Origin: Xanthomonas arboricola
Lineage (GTDB): Bacteria; Pseudomonadota; Gammaproteobacteria; Xanthomonadales; Xanthomonadaceae
Length of the DNA stretch: 64,000 nt
Reading direction: 5' to 3'
NCBI RefSeq assembly: GCF_002940665.1
Contig: NZ_MIGY01000003.1
Location: 725,573 to 789,572 of the forward strand
Shown piece by piece: positions 44,453 through 52,452 of this stretch (positions within the stretch are counted from its first letter, which is position 1; the number at the start of each line of letters is the position of its first letter). Below the pieces are notes generated by a model. The model worked only from the letters and a program-made list of their open reading frames with translations. It ran no database searches and was not told the DNA's origin. The position numbers and the translations under genes are program-made.

Positions 44453-44926
44453 ATGAGCAAGGCCACCCGCGCAACCAGGGCATTGGATGCCGCCGGCGTG
44501 GCCTATGTATTGCACCCCTACGCTTACCAGGCCGATGCGGACGCGAAGGGCGTGCAGGCGGCAAATGCCTTGGGACTGGCGCCGCACACGGTGCTGAAAA
44601 CACTGATGGCCTGGGTCGACGACCAGGCGGTGTGCGTGGTGATCCCGTGCGATCGCCGGGTGTCGCTGAAGAAGCTGGCCAGTGCCTGCAACGGCAAGTC
44701 GGCGCGCATGATGGAGGTGGCCGATGCCGAGCGCCGCACCGGCTACAAGGTCGGCGGCATCAGCCCGCTCGGGCAACAACGCCAGGCGCCGGTCCTGATC
44801 GAAGCCAGCGCACTGGATGCGCCGTCGCTGTGGATCAACGCCGGGCAACGCGGCCTGCTGCTGGAGTTGCCGGGCGATGGCATCGTTGCCGCATTGCAGG
44901 CGCGGCCCTGCGGTGTCTGCGACTAG
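44453..44926 (+). CDS. ybaK: Cys-tRNA(Pro)/Cys-tRNA(Cys) deacylase YbaK
   Basis: 157 residues of the YbaK/EbsC editing fold: MSKATRATRALDAAGVAYVLHPY, KTLMAWVDDQAVCVVIPCDRRVSLKKLA and GYKVGGISPLGQ. It hydrolyses mischarged Cys-tRNA(Pro) in trans. Confidence 0.92.
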   Translation: MSKATRATRALDAAGVAYVLHPYAYQADADAKGVQAANALGLAPHTVLKTLMAWVDDQAVCVVIPCDRRVSLKKLASACNGKSARMMEVADAERRTGYKVGGISPLGQQRQAPVLIEASALDAPSLWINAGQRGLLLELPGDGIVAALQARPCGVCD

Positions 44927-44989
44927 ACGCGGCGGTACATCGCGCCGCGTGCGTGTGCGCTGGCGCCAGCCGGCACTCGGAAATCCGCA

Positions 44990-45530
44990 AAGTACCTAGT
45001 GCTTGCGGCAGCGCCACCCGCAGGCTGCGCGTGCCCGCGGGCACAGTGACCTGGTAATACAGCGAGCCACCGGTGGCTGCGGCCAGGGCGTTGCGCGCCG
45101 CATCGCTGGTCAGGGTGGTCGAGGCGGTCACCGCAGCCACTGCACCATCGGCGTTGACCAGCCCTGCCCCGCATCCCTGCGGACACGCCACCGGCAATGC
45201 ACGCGCAGTGCTCTTGAGCATCGCTTCGACACTGGCCGCACTGAGCGGATTGAGCGCCACCGACTGCATCAACGCCACCACGCCGGCCACATGCGGTGCC
45301 GCCATCGAGGTGCCGCTGTAGACCGCGTAACCGGGGCTACCCGCCGCCGTGCTGCCGCTGTTGAGCGTGGACAGAATGGCCTGCCCGGGCGCGGCGATAT
45401 CCACGCCCGGGCCGAAGTTGGAAAAGCCGGCCCTGGCCCCGGCCGAGGTGGTCGCCACCGCGATCACGTTCGGGCCATTGGCCGGCACGCTCTGGGCGAC
45501 GTCGACATCACTGTTGCCGGCGGCCCCCTG
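44990..45530 (-). pseudogene. Remnant of a third S8 serine protease
   Basis: The frame is homologous to the two proteases upstream from AAGNSD (about 45524) through the catalytic-serine block GTSMAAPHVAG (Ser codon at 45306-45308) and LKSTARALP...CGAGLVNADGAV to the first strand of the C-terminal PPC-type domain (YYQVTVPAGT, about 45050). The signal peptide, propeptide, catalytic Asp and His are absent and the C-terminal domain breaks off. The frame then runs into unrelated sequence and across the ybaK 3' end. A perfect 11-bp inverted repeat (45543-45568) lies near the upstream break. Confidence 0.85.
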
Positions 45531-45542
45531 CCTCCAGAACGC

Positions 45543-45568
45543 CGTTGCCCCGCGTGGGCGGGGCAACG
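45543..45568. repeat. Perfect inverted repeat at the protease relic boundary
   Basis: CGTTGCCCCGC (45543-45553), loop GTGG, GCGGGGCAACG (45558-45568). Between the intact protease and the relic; it may terminate the protease transcript (no U-run) or mark the deletion joint. Confidence 0.6.
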
Positions 45569-45653
45569 GGGGTGTCGAGCGTGCGCTGCAGCCGCACTGC
45601 ATCACGCACGCCGACGCGGTGCCAACGGCTCGGCCACTGGCACCGTGCGGTCC

Positions 45654-47063
45654 TTACGGGGTCTGACTGACCGCACCGGCCGCGTTGACGATGCCGGCGC
45701 CGCAGCCGCCCGAGCAGGCGCCGGGTAGCGGACGCGCGGTGTTCTTCAACAGTGTTTCCACCGCCGCCGGGGTCAGCGGACGGCTGGCGGCCGACTGCAC
45801 CAGCGCCGCCACGCCGGCCACGTGCGGGGCTGCCATCGACGTACCGTTATAGGAGGCGTAGCTGGCGCTGCCCGGGGTGGTGGTGCCGCTGTTGAGCGTG
45901 GACAGGATCGCCGAGCCCGGCCCGGAGATGTCGATGGTGCTGCCGAAATTGGAGAAGCTCGAACGCGCACCGGCCGAGGTGATCGACGCCACCGAGATCA
46001 CGTTGGCGCAGCTGGCCGGGGTGAAGTTGGCCACGTTGGCATTGCTGTTGCCGGCCGCCACCACCACCGTGGTGCCGCGCGACACCGCGCCGTTGATGGC
46101 GTTCTGGTAAGTGCTCGAGCAGGTGCCGCTGCCGCCCAGCGACATGTTGATCACTTCGGCCGGATTGGCGTTGGCCGGCACGCCGGAGACGGTGCCGCCC
46201 GATGCCCAGACGATCGCGTCGGCAATGTCGGAGGTGGTGCCGCCGCACAGACCCAGCGCACGCACCGGTACGATGCGCGCGTTGAACGCGGTGCCGGCCA
46301 CGCCGGTGCTGTTGTTGGTGACCGCAGCGATGGTGCCGGCCACATGGGTGCCGTGCCAGCTGGAGTTGGCCGCTGGCACACCGGAGCCGCATTGGTCGGC
46401 AGCGCGCCAGTCGCCCTGGTCGGCCGGATTGTTGTCGCGACCATTGTTGTCACGCGCCCGCGCCGCGTCGCTGATGAAGTCGTAACCCGGCAGCACATTG
46501 GCGTTGAGATCCGGGTGGCTGGTAATGCCGGTGTCGATCACCGCCACCACTACGCCAGTACCGGTGGCGGTGTCCCAGGCCGGACGCACGTTGATGCTCG
46601 AGGCGGTGGTGCCGAAGCCCCACTGCTCGGACAGACGGGGGTCGTTGGGGGTCAGCGTCGGGTACATGATCTGATCGACTTCCACGTACTCCACGCTCGG
46701 GTCGGCGGCGAGCCGGCGCATCAGCGTCTCGGCCTCGGCACGGTCCAGGCCACGGTCGGTCTTGAGCACTTCCGAACCCAGCGCGGTGCGACGCACGTGA
46801 TTCAGGCCCAGCGCACGGCCGGCGCGTGCCGGCACGGCGGTAGCGATCGAATTGAGCGACGCGCGCATCGAGGTCGGGCTCACTGCGGCGCTGGAACCGT
46901 CCCGGTACTTGACGATGAAGCGGTCCAGGGTGGGCTGCGAATCCAACCCGGAAAGATTGACCTGACCGGCAAACGCCGGCACCGCCAGCAGCGAGGTCAG
47001 CGCGGACACACCCAGGACCACCAGCGCGCGCGTGGGCGCACGTCGTTGCGACACATTGGACAT
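45654..47063 (-). CDS. Secreted S8 (subtilisin-family) serine protease without PPC domain
   Basis: 469 residues from the ATG at 47063 (MSNVSQRRAPTRALVVL). Signal peptide ending VPAFA, propeptide (about 33-140), and a catalytic domain with Asp177 (VVVAVIDTGI), His237 (SSWHGTHVAGT), oxyanion Asn in AAGNSN and Ser409 (NGTSMAAPHVAG). It ends soon after the catalytic domain (AVSQTP) and lacks the roughly 90-residue C-terminal domain of its paralogue. Likely exported by Sec and then type II secretion as a plant-protein-degrading protease. Mature domains of the two paralogues are very alike. Confidence 0.92.
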   Translation of the reverse strand: MSNVSQRRAPTRALVVLGVSALTSLLAVPAFAGQVNLSGLDSQPTLDRFIVKYRDGSSAAVSPTSMRASLNSIATAVPARAGRALGLNHVRRTALGSEVLKTDRGLDRAEAETLMRRLAADPSVEYVEVDQIMYPTLTPNDPRLSEQWGFGTTASSINVRPAWDTATGTGVVVAVIDTGITSHPDLNANVLPGYDFISDAARARDNNGRDNNPADQGDWRAADQCGSGVPAANSSWHGTHVAGTIAAVTNNSTGVAGTAFNARIVPVRALGLCGGTTSDIADAIVWASGGTVSGVPANANPAEVINMSLGGSGTCSSTYQNAINGAVSRGTTVVVAAGNSNANVANFTPASCANVISVASITSAGARSSFSNFGSTIDISGPGSAILSTLNSGTTTPGSASYASYNGTSMAAPHVAGVAALVQSAASRPLTPAAVETLLKNTARPLPGACSGGCGAGIVNAAGAVSQTP

Positions 47064-47087
47064 CGATCGTTCCTTATTTGAGAGGTA

Positions 47088-47099
47088 CCGCAATTGCGG
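47088..47099. promoter_or_regulatory. Perfect 12-bp palindrome upstream of the shorter protease
   Basis: CCGCAATTGCGG, 25 nt upstream of the protease start codon. Possible operator; no known regulator assigned. Confidence 0.3.
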
Positions 47100-47323
47100 C
47101 GAGATGGCCGAACCGGCTCCACGTGCTGCGGATCGGGTCGGGCAGTGCCCGGGCGCGGGCGCCCGGCGAGACGACTGACCGATGTCCGTTCCGGTCGAGC
47201 GGCAACACATCGCCGGCGCCCGCCGATGCGGCAGACGTGGGCGATACGTCGCTGATGGGGTGAAGCGGATCTGCTGCAGGGGATCGGCACCGCTCGGCCA
47301 TGGCCAGGCAGTGCCGATGTGCC

Positions 47324-49069
47324 TCAGTAGCTGGCGCGCAAGGTCACGCCGGAGAACGTGCTGTATGCCTTGACCCGCACATGGTAGGTGCCCGACGGCG
47401 CGCTGATGCTGCAGGTCTCGGCATTGCCGCTGCGGTACGGACGGCAGGTGTAGGTGGTGTCGGTCGGCGCACTGCCGGCACGCACATACAGGTCTGCATC
47501 GCCGCTGCCGCCGCTGATCGCCACGGTCAGCGTGCCGCTACCGGCCGGCACTGCGATGGTGTAGTTCAGTTCCGCACCCGTGGCCGCGCCCAGTCCGGTG
47601 ACCGGCGTGCCGTTGGTCAGGGTGTTGCCGGTGCCGCCACCGCCGCCGCCATTGCTGCCACTGATGGCGGCGGTCACCGCCGCATCGGCATTGACGATGC
47701 CGGCGCCGCAGCCGCCCGAGCAGGCGCCCGGCAGCGCACGCGCGGTGTTCTTCAACAGGGTTTCCACGGCTGCCGGCGTGAGTGCGCTCGGCGCGACCGA
47801 CTGCACCAGCGCGACCACGCCGGCCACATGCGGCGCCGCCATCGAGGTGCCGTTGTAGGACGCGTAGCTGGCACTGCCCGGGGTGGTGGTGCCACTGTTG
47901 AGGGTGGACAGGATCCCCGAACCCGGTGCCGACACATCGATTCCGGTGCCGAAGTTGGAATAGCTGGCCTTGGCGCCGGCCGAGGTGGTGGCTGCCACTG
48001 CGATCACGTTGGCGCAGTTGGCCGGCAGCGAACCGGACACGTTGGCAGAATCGTTGCCGGCCGCCACCACCACCGTGGTGCCGCGCGAGACCGCACCGCT
48101 GATCGCGTTCTGCATGGTGGTCGAGCAGGTACCGCCGCCGCCGAGCGACATGTTGATCACCTCGGCCGGATTGGCGTTGGCCGGCACGCCGCTGACACTG
48201 CCGCCGGAAGACCAGACGATGGCGTCGGCGATATCCGACAACGAACCGCCGCACTTGCCGAGCACGCGCACCGGCACGACCTTGGCGTTGTAGGCAGTTC
48301 CCGCCACGCCGGTGGTGTTGTTGGTCACCGCGGCCACCGTGCCGGCCACATGGGTGCCGTGCCAGCTGGAATCGGAGGCCGGAATGCCGGTGCCGCATTC
48401 ATTGGCGGCGTACCAGTCGCCTTCGTCGGCAGGATTGCTGTCGCGCCCGTTGCCATCGCGCGCCGTGGTGGCATCGCTGATGAAGTCGTAACCCGGCAGG
48501 ATGTTGGCGTTGAGATCGGCATGGGTGGTGATGCCGGTGTCGATCACCGCCACCACCACATTGGCGCCGGTGGCCTTGTCCCAGGCCGGGCGGATATTGA
48601 GGCCGGCGTTGGTGGTGCCGAAGGCCCATTGCTCGGACAGGCGGGTGTCGTTCGGGGTCAGTGTGGCGTGCAGGATCTGGTCGACTTCCACGCTCTGCAC
48701 ATTGGGGTCGGAGGCCAGCTGGCGCATCAGGGTTTCGGCGTCGGCGCGGTCGAGTGCACGGTCGGTCTTGACCAGCTCCGGTCCCAGCGCCAGGCGGCGC
48801 ACCGAGTTCAGGCCCAGCGCCTTGCCGGCCTTGGCCGGAACAGCGCGCGCGGCGGTGCGCAGCGAGGTGCTCAACGCGGTTGGACTGGCCAGCGCGGTGC
48901 TGCCGTCCTTGTAGGTCACGATGAACTTCTGGTGGGTTTGGGCGGTGGCCAGGCCATCCAGGTACACCTCTCCGGCAAAGGCCGGGGTTGCCAACAACAA
49001 CGACGTCAGCGCAGCTGCGCTCAGGATGGTCAGTGCACCGGGGCACTTGCGGAAAGACTCGTTCGACAT
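47324..49069 (-). CDS. prtA: Extracellular serine protease, PrtA type
   Basis: 581 residues from the ATG at 49069 (MSNESFRKCPGALTIL), about the length of the extracellular protease known from X. campestris (580 aa). Signal peptide ending TPAFA, inhibitor-like propeptide (33-140), catalytic triad Asp177, His237 and Ser409, a poly-Gly linker (474-479), and a PPC-type C-terminal domain (about 490-581, SGGSGDADLYVRAGSAP). The major secreted protease of these plant pathogens and a type II secretion substrate. First of a tandem of three on the minus strand. Confidence 0.93.
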   Translation of the reverse strand: MSNESFRKCPGALTILSAAALTSLLLATPAFAGEVYLDGLATAQTHQKFIVTYKDGSTALASPTALSTSLRTAARAVPAKAGKALGLNSVRRLALGPELVKTDRALDRADAETLMRQLASDPNVQSVEVDQILHATLTPNDTRLSEQWAFGTTNAGLNIRPAWDKATGANVVVAVIDTGITTHADLNANILPGYDFISDATTARDGNGRDSNPADEGDWYAANECGTGIPASDSSWHGTHVAGTVAAVTNNTTGVAGTAYNAKVVPVRVLGKCGGSLSDIADAIVWSSGGSVSGVPANANPAEVINMSLGGGGTCSTTMQNAISGAVSRGTTVVVAAGNDSANVSGSLPANCANVIAVAATTSAGAKASYSNFGTGIDVSAPGSGILSTLNSGTTTPGSASYASYNGTSMAAPHVAGVVALVQSVAPSALTPAAVETLLKNTARALPGACSGGCGAGIVNADAAVTAAISGSNGGGGGGTGNTLTNGTPVTGLGAATGAELNYTIAVPAGSGTLTVAISGGSGDADLYVRAGSAPTDTTYTCRPYRSGNAETCSISAPSGTYHVRVKAYSTFSGVTLRASY

Positions 49070-49336
49070 CGAATTCCCTTCTAGATCAAAGAGCACCGCC
49101 GGAGCGGTGGTAACCGGTGCCGCCTTCCATAGGTCAGCACCAGCGTCCCGGATCGACCCCCTGTTATCGATCCGTTCAGCGAACCTACCGCACTACAACC
49201 AGGCTGGACAATAACAAGTTCGCACTTTCGCTCAATGAAATATCAGTTTTGTGACACCGTACGGCACCGTTCAGTCAGTTGACGACACTTTCGGACATGA
49301 ATTGGCACACACCTGCTGCGCTGCGGCCAAAAAAAA
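49070..49336. other. Upstream region of prtA
   Basis: About 270 bp between prtA and the ilvE terminator. It is locally AT-richer (49210-49260). I see one TGTGAC half-site but no full CRP/Clp-type dyad and no promoter I would defend. Confidence 0.4.
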
Positions 49337-49367
49337 GCCTCTGCGCGCTTGCGCAGAGGCCTGTTTT
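49329..49367 (-). terminator. Intrinsic terminator after ilvE
   Basis: Perfect 10-bp stem GCCTCTGCGC / GCGCAGAGGC (49337-49346 and 49351-49360) with eight U following on the minus strand. Confidence 0.93.
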
Positions 49368-49383
49368 GACGCGACGGGTCGGC

Positions 49384-50469
49384 TCAGGACAGACGCACCA
49401 GCCAACCGTGGCGGTCCGGGACACGCCCGTACTGGATGTCGGTCAGCTCCTGGCGCAGCGACATGGTCACCTCGCCGGCCGGGGCGGAGAGATCGCCGAC
49501 CGCAAAGCCATCGCCCTTCAGCTCGCCGATCGGGGTGACCACGGCAGCGGTGCCGCAGGCGAACACCTCGCTGATCTCGCCCGATGCCACGCCCTGCTTC
49601 CACTCGTCGATGGCGACCTTGCGCTCGACTACCCGCATGCCGCGGTCGCGGGCCAGTTGCAGGATGCTGTCGCGGGTGATGCCTTCCAGGATGCTGCCGG
49701 ACAGTTCCGGCGTCACCAGCGTGCCGTCCTTGTAGACCAGGAACACGTTCATGCCGCCCAGTTCTTCGATGTACTTGCCTTCTACCGGGTCCAGGAACAG
49801 CACCTGCGAGCAGCCCTGCGCATAGGCCTTCTGCTGCGGCAGCAGCGAGGCGGCGTAGTTGCCGCCGCACTTGGCCGCACCAGTGCCGCCCTTGGCCGCA
49901 CGTGCGTATTCGGTGGACAACCAGATCGACACCGGCGCCACGCCCTTAGCGAAATACGGGCCGGCGGGACTTGCGATGACGTAGTACGAGGCCTTGTGCG
50001 CCGCACGCACGCCCAGGAACGCCTCGTCGGCGATCATGAACGGGCGGAAATACAGGCTGGTTTCCGGCGCCGACGGCACCCAGCTCGCGTCCACTGCCAC
50101 CAGCTGGCGCAGCGATTCGACGAACAGGTCCACCGGCAGTTCCGGCAACGCCAGCCGGCGCGCCGAGCGCTGCAGCCGCTCGCCATTGGCTTGCGGGCGA
50201 AAGGTCCAGATCGAGCCGTCGGCATGCCGGTAGGCCTTGATGCCCTCGAAGATTTCCTGGCCGTAATGCAGCACCGAGGCGGCCGGATCCAGCTGCAGCG
50301 GGCCGTACGCACGTACCTGCGCGTCGTGCCAACCGAGCTCGTTGGTCCAGGAAATGGCGACCATATGGTCGGTGAAATGCAGCCCGAAGCCGGGTGCGGC
50401 CAGGATCACGGACAGCTCGTCGGCACTGCACGGCGACGGGGAACGGGTGGAAGCGAAGGACACGGACAC
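49384..50469 (-). CDS. ilvE: Branched-chain amino acid aminotransferase
   Basis: 361-residue class IV PLP enzyme interconverting Leu/Ile/Val and their 2-oxo acids. PLP lysine Lys200 in AAKCGGNYAAS, YGQEIFEGIKAYR at 69-81 and EELGGMNVF. It resembles the longer BCAT type (eukaryotic/actinobacterial form). It starts at GTG 50469 with AGGAA at 7-8 nt; a second GTG two codons later is possible. Confidence 0.95.
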   Translation of the reverse strand: MSVSFASTRSPSPCSADELSVILAAPGFGLHFTDHMVAISWTNELGWHDAQVRAYGPLQLDPAASVLHYGQEIFEGIKAYRHADGSIWTFRPQANGERLQRSARRLALPELPVDLFVESLRQLVAVDASWVPSAPETSLYFRPFMIADEAFLGVRAAHKASYYVIASPAGPYFAKGVAPVSIWLSTEYARAAKGGTGAAKCGGNYAASLLPQQKAYAQGCSQVLFLDPVEGKYIEELGGMNVFLVYKDGTLVTPELSGSILEGITRDSILQLARDRGMRVVERKVAIDEWKQGVASGEISEVFACGTAAVVTPIGELKGDGFAVGDLSAPAGEVTMSLRQELTDIQYGRVPDRHGWLVRLS

Positions 50470-50533
50470 CGGAAGATTCCTGTATGGCGGGCGGAAGGAC
50501 GCGGCGCCACCTGTTGGACATGGCGCCTGACGA

Positions 50534-51088
50534 TCAGAGCATGCCGGTCTCGAGACGGGCCGCTTCGGACATCATATGCCGGCCCCACGGCGGGTCGAAA
50601 ACCAGCTCGACGTCGGCTTCGGCAATGGTCGGGATCATCTCCACCTTGCTGCGCACGTCGTCGACCAGGATCTCGCCCATGCCGCAACCGGGCGCGGTGA
50701 GGGTCATCTTGACGTCCACCCGGCGCTGGTCGTCTTCCTCGCGATGGCTGACCACCGCCTCGTAGACCAGGCCCAGATCGACGATGTTGAACGGGATCTC
50801 CGGGTCGAAGCAGGTGCGCAGTTGCTGCCACACCAGTGCCTCCACCTCTTCGTCGCTGGCATTGGCGGGCAGTTCCAGCCCCGGCGGTGCCTCCTTGCCG
50901 ATCGCATCGCCATCCTTGCCGGCAATGCGGAACAGGTTGCCCTCGACAAAGACGGTATAGCTGCCACCCAGCGCCTGGGTGATATAGCCATAACTGCCTG
51001 CGGGCAGGGTCACCGAATCGCCCTGCGGCACCATGACGGCATCGCAATCGCGTTCGAACTGGACGGGTTCGCTGCTACGGGAGTACAT
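50534..51088 (-). CDS. sufT: Fe-S cluster assembly factor SufT
   Basis: 184 residues. N-terminal extension followed by the DUF59/MIP18 domain with FDPEIPFNIVDLGLVYE (94-110) and LTAPGCGMGEIL with conserved Cys135. SufT-type proteins help mature [4Fe-4S] enzymes. No suf operon in the window. Upstream of ilvE on the same strand (64-nt gap). Confidence 0.88.
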   Translation of the reverse strand: MYSRSSEPVQFERDCDAVMVPQGDSVTLPAGSYGYITQALGGSYTVFVEGNLFRIAGKDGDAIGKEAPPGLELPANASDEEVEALVWQQLRTCFDPEIPFNIVDLGLVYEAVVSHREEDDQRRVDVKMTLTAPGCGMGEILVDDVRSKVEMIPTIAEADVELVFDPPWGRHMMSEAARLETGML

Positions 51089-51262
51089 GGGCTGGATATG
51101 GGGCCGCGGCGGATGCGCGCAAGTCCGCCATTCTAGCCGACCACGGCAATGTCACTGCCATTGCGGGATGGAGCCAGCGACGACGCTGCATTCCATCGGC
51201 GCGTCCATCACCACGCAAAACACGGCGCGCGCCTTATCATGTGCGCACTGTCAGGAGCTCCA

Positions 51263-51682
51263 ATGCCGCCTACCACCGCGTCCGCCAGAACCGCGCACTG
51301 GCTCTGGCCCCCGCTCCTGCTGCTGGGATGCGTCACCGCCCTGATCGCCTGGATGCTCATCGCGCTTGCCCTGGGCAACCAGGCCGGCTGGATGGCGGTG
51401 CTGGTGGCCCTGGAAATCGTCTGGATGCTGCGCCTGGGCACGCTGGGCGCCGGCCCGTTGCGCATCGGTATCGCGGTCGTGGCGACCGCGCTGATCATCG
51501 TCGGCGCCAACTGGGGCATCGCCTCGGCGCAGTTGGGTGGCGCACTGGGCCTGGACCCGTGGACCTCGGCGCAGAAGATGGGCACCGGGCTGGCCTGGAC
51601 CCTGCTGCAACTGGCCAACAACGGCTTCGACCTGCTGTGCTATGCCGCCGCACTGGTCCTGGCATGGTGGGCGGCGCGCTGA
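51263..51682 (+). CDS. Small integral membrane protein, unknown
   Basis: 139 residues from the ATG at 51263, chosen because AGGAG lies 6 nt upstream; an in-frame ATG at 51239 lacks this site. Four hydrophobic segments (about 14-37, 43-59, 66-88, 119-137). I do not recognise the family. Confidence 0.6.
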   Translation: MPPTTASARTAHWLWPPLLLLGCVTALIAWMLIALALGNQAGWMAVLVALEIVWMLRLGTLGAGPLRIGIAVVATALIIVGANWGIASAQLGGALGLDPWTSAQKMGTGLAWTLLQLANNGFDLLCYAAALVLAWWAAR

Positions 51683-51836
51683 GTCGGACGTGTTCGCAAC
51701 GGCTACCAGTAGGCATTGTGTTGAAGCTGATGCTTCGTCTGCACAGCTCAAGTCACGTGGCTCCCTACTTAGCGCTAGCGCTTTATTTTCCTGACGCAGC
51801 GATATCCGGGGGAACTCCGCGACTTGGCTGCGGGGC

Positions 51837-51912
51837 CCTTGCCCGCCCACCATCGCAGGACACGCTGCAAGTACGTCCCTGTAGGCTCTTACGCGACGGT
51901 GGGCGGGCAAGG
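51837..51912. repeat. REP-like element with 20-bp arms
   Basis: Arms 51837-51856 and 51893-51912 (CCTTGCCCGCCCACC core) pair over 20 bp with one mismatch, with 36 nt between. The inner text (AGTACGTCCCTGTAGGCTC) is of a type I recall as dispersed in Xanthomonas genomes. Confidence 0.75.
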
Positions 51913-52130
51913 ACCAAGCGAGATGGTCGGTGCGCTGGTGCAAGCAAGATCCCGGGGGATCCAGCGCTTCCTTCCATCTATGCGCGACGTGCGTTGCTTG
52001 GATTATTGGCGTCCAGTTGACCTCTCAATCAAAGCCTGGCAACACGCAAGCTTTGAAAAGACCAGCTACAAACTTCTCAGCGTCCCAAAGCAACAACAGG
52101 TTTCCACCGGACCACCGACCGACTTTCTGG

Positions 52131-52234
52131 TGCGGTGTCCTCACCGGTTGCGGGACCCTTGGCGGCATGGATGCCGCCACCGAGCCTCCACGGACGGATG
52201 CACGGCGTGTCCCGCAAGCGGTGAGGGCACCGCG
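52131..52234. repeat. Composite inverted repeat with internal hairpin
   Basis: Outer arms 52139-52156 and 52209-52226 pair over 18 bp with one mismatch and extend a few bases further. Inside lies a perfect GGCGGCAT/ATGCCGCC hairpin (52161-52178) followed by CACCGAGCCTCCACGGACGG. Looks like a Xanthomonas-type mobile palindromic element. Confidence 0.75.
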
Positions 52235-52452
52235 CACTCGACTCACCGCGTTTTGACTGTCACTAAGCACCGCTGTGACTCGAAAGCTCGGTGGCTTGTT
52301 GCGGGCTGGCTGCTAAGACTGGCCGGATAGTGCGGATAGAACACTCGTGAAACAGCCGATCTGCGGCTTAGCTGTAAGGAACTGGCAGCGAGTACACCGC
52401 CCTCGACCAAGTGGCTTCACAAGTTAATCTGCTAAATCGCTCGCACGACGCC

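Larger units (their letters stand above)
51683..52452. other. 770-bp gene-free interval with structured repeats
   Basis: Lies between the small membrane protein and pntB. I find no convincing gene on either strand. It contains two long inverted-repeat elements, listed separately, and the 12-bp palindrome AGCGCTAGCGCT (51771-51782). Confidence 0.6.

Noticed and set aside
49240-49280. CRP/Clp operator upstream of prtA
   Set aside because: Only a TGTGA half-site is present. The partner TCACA at the 6-nt spacing is missing.
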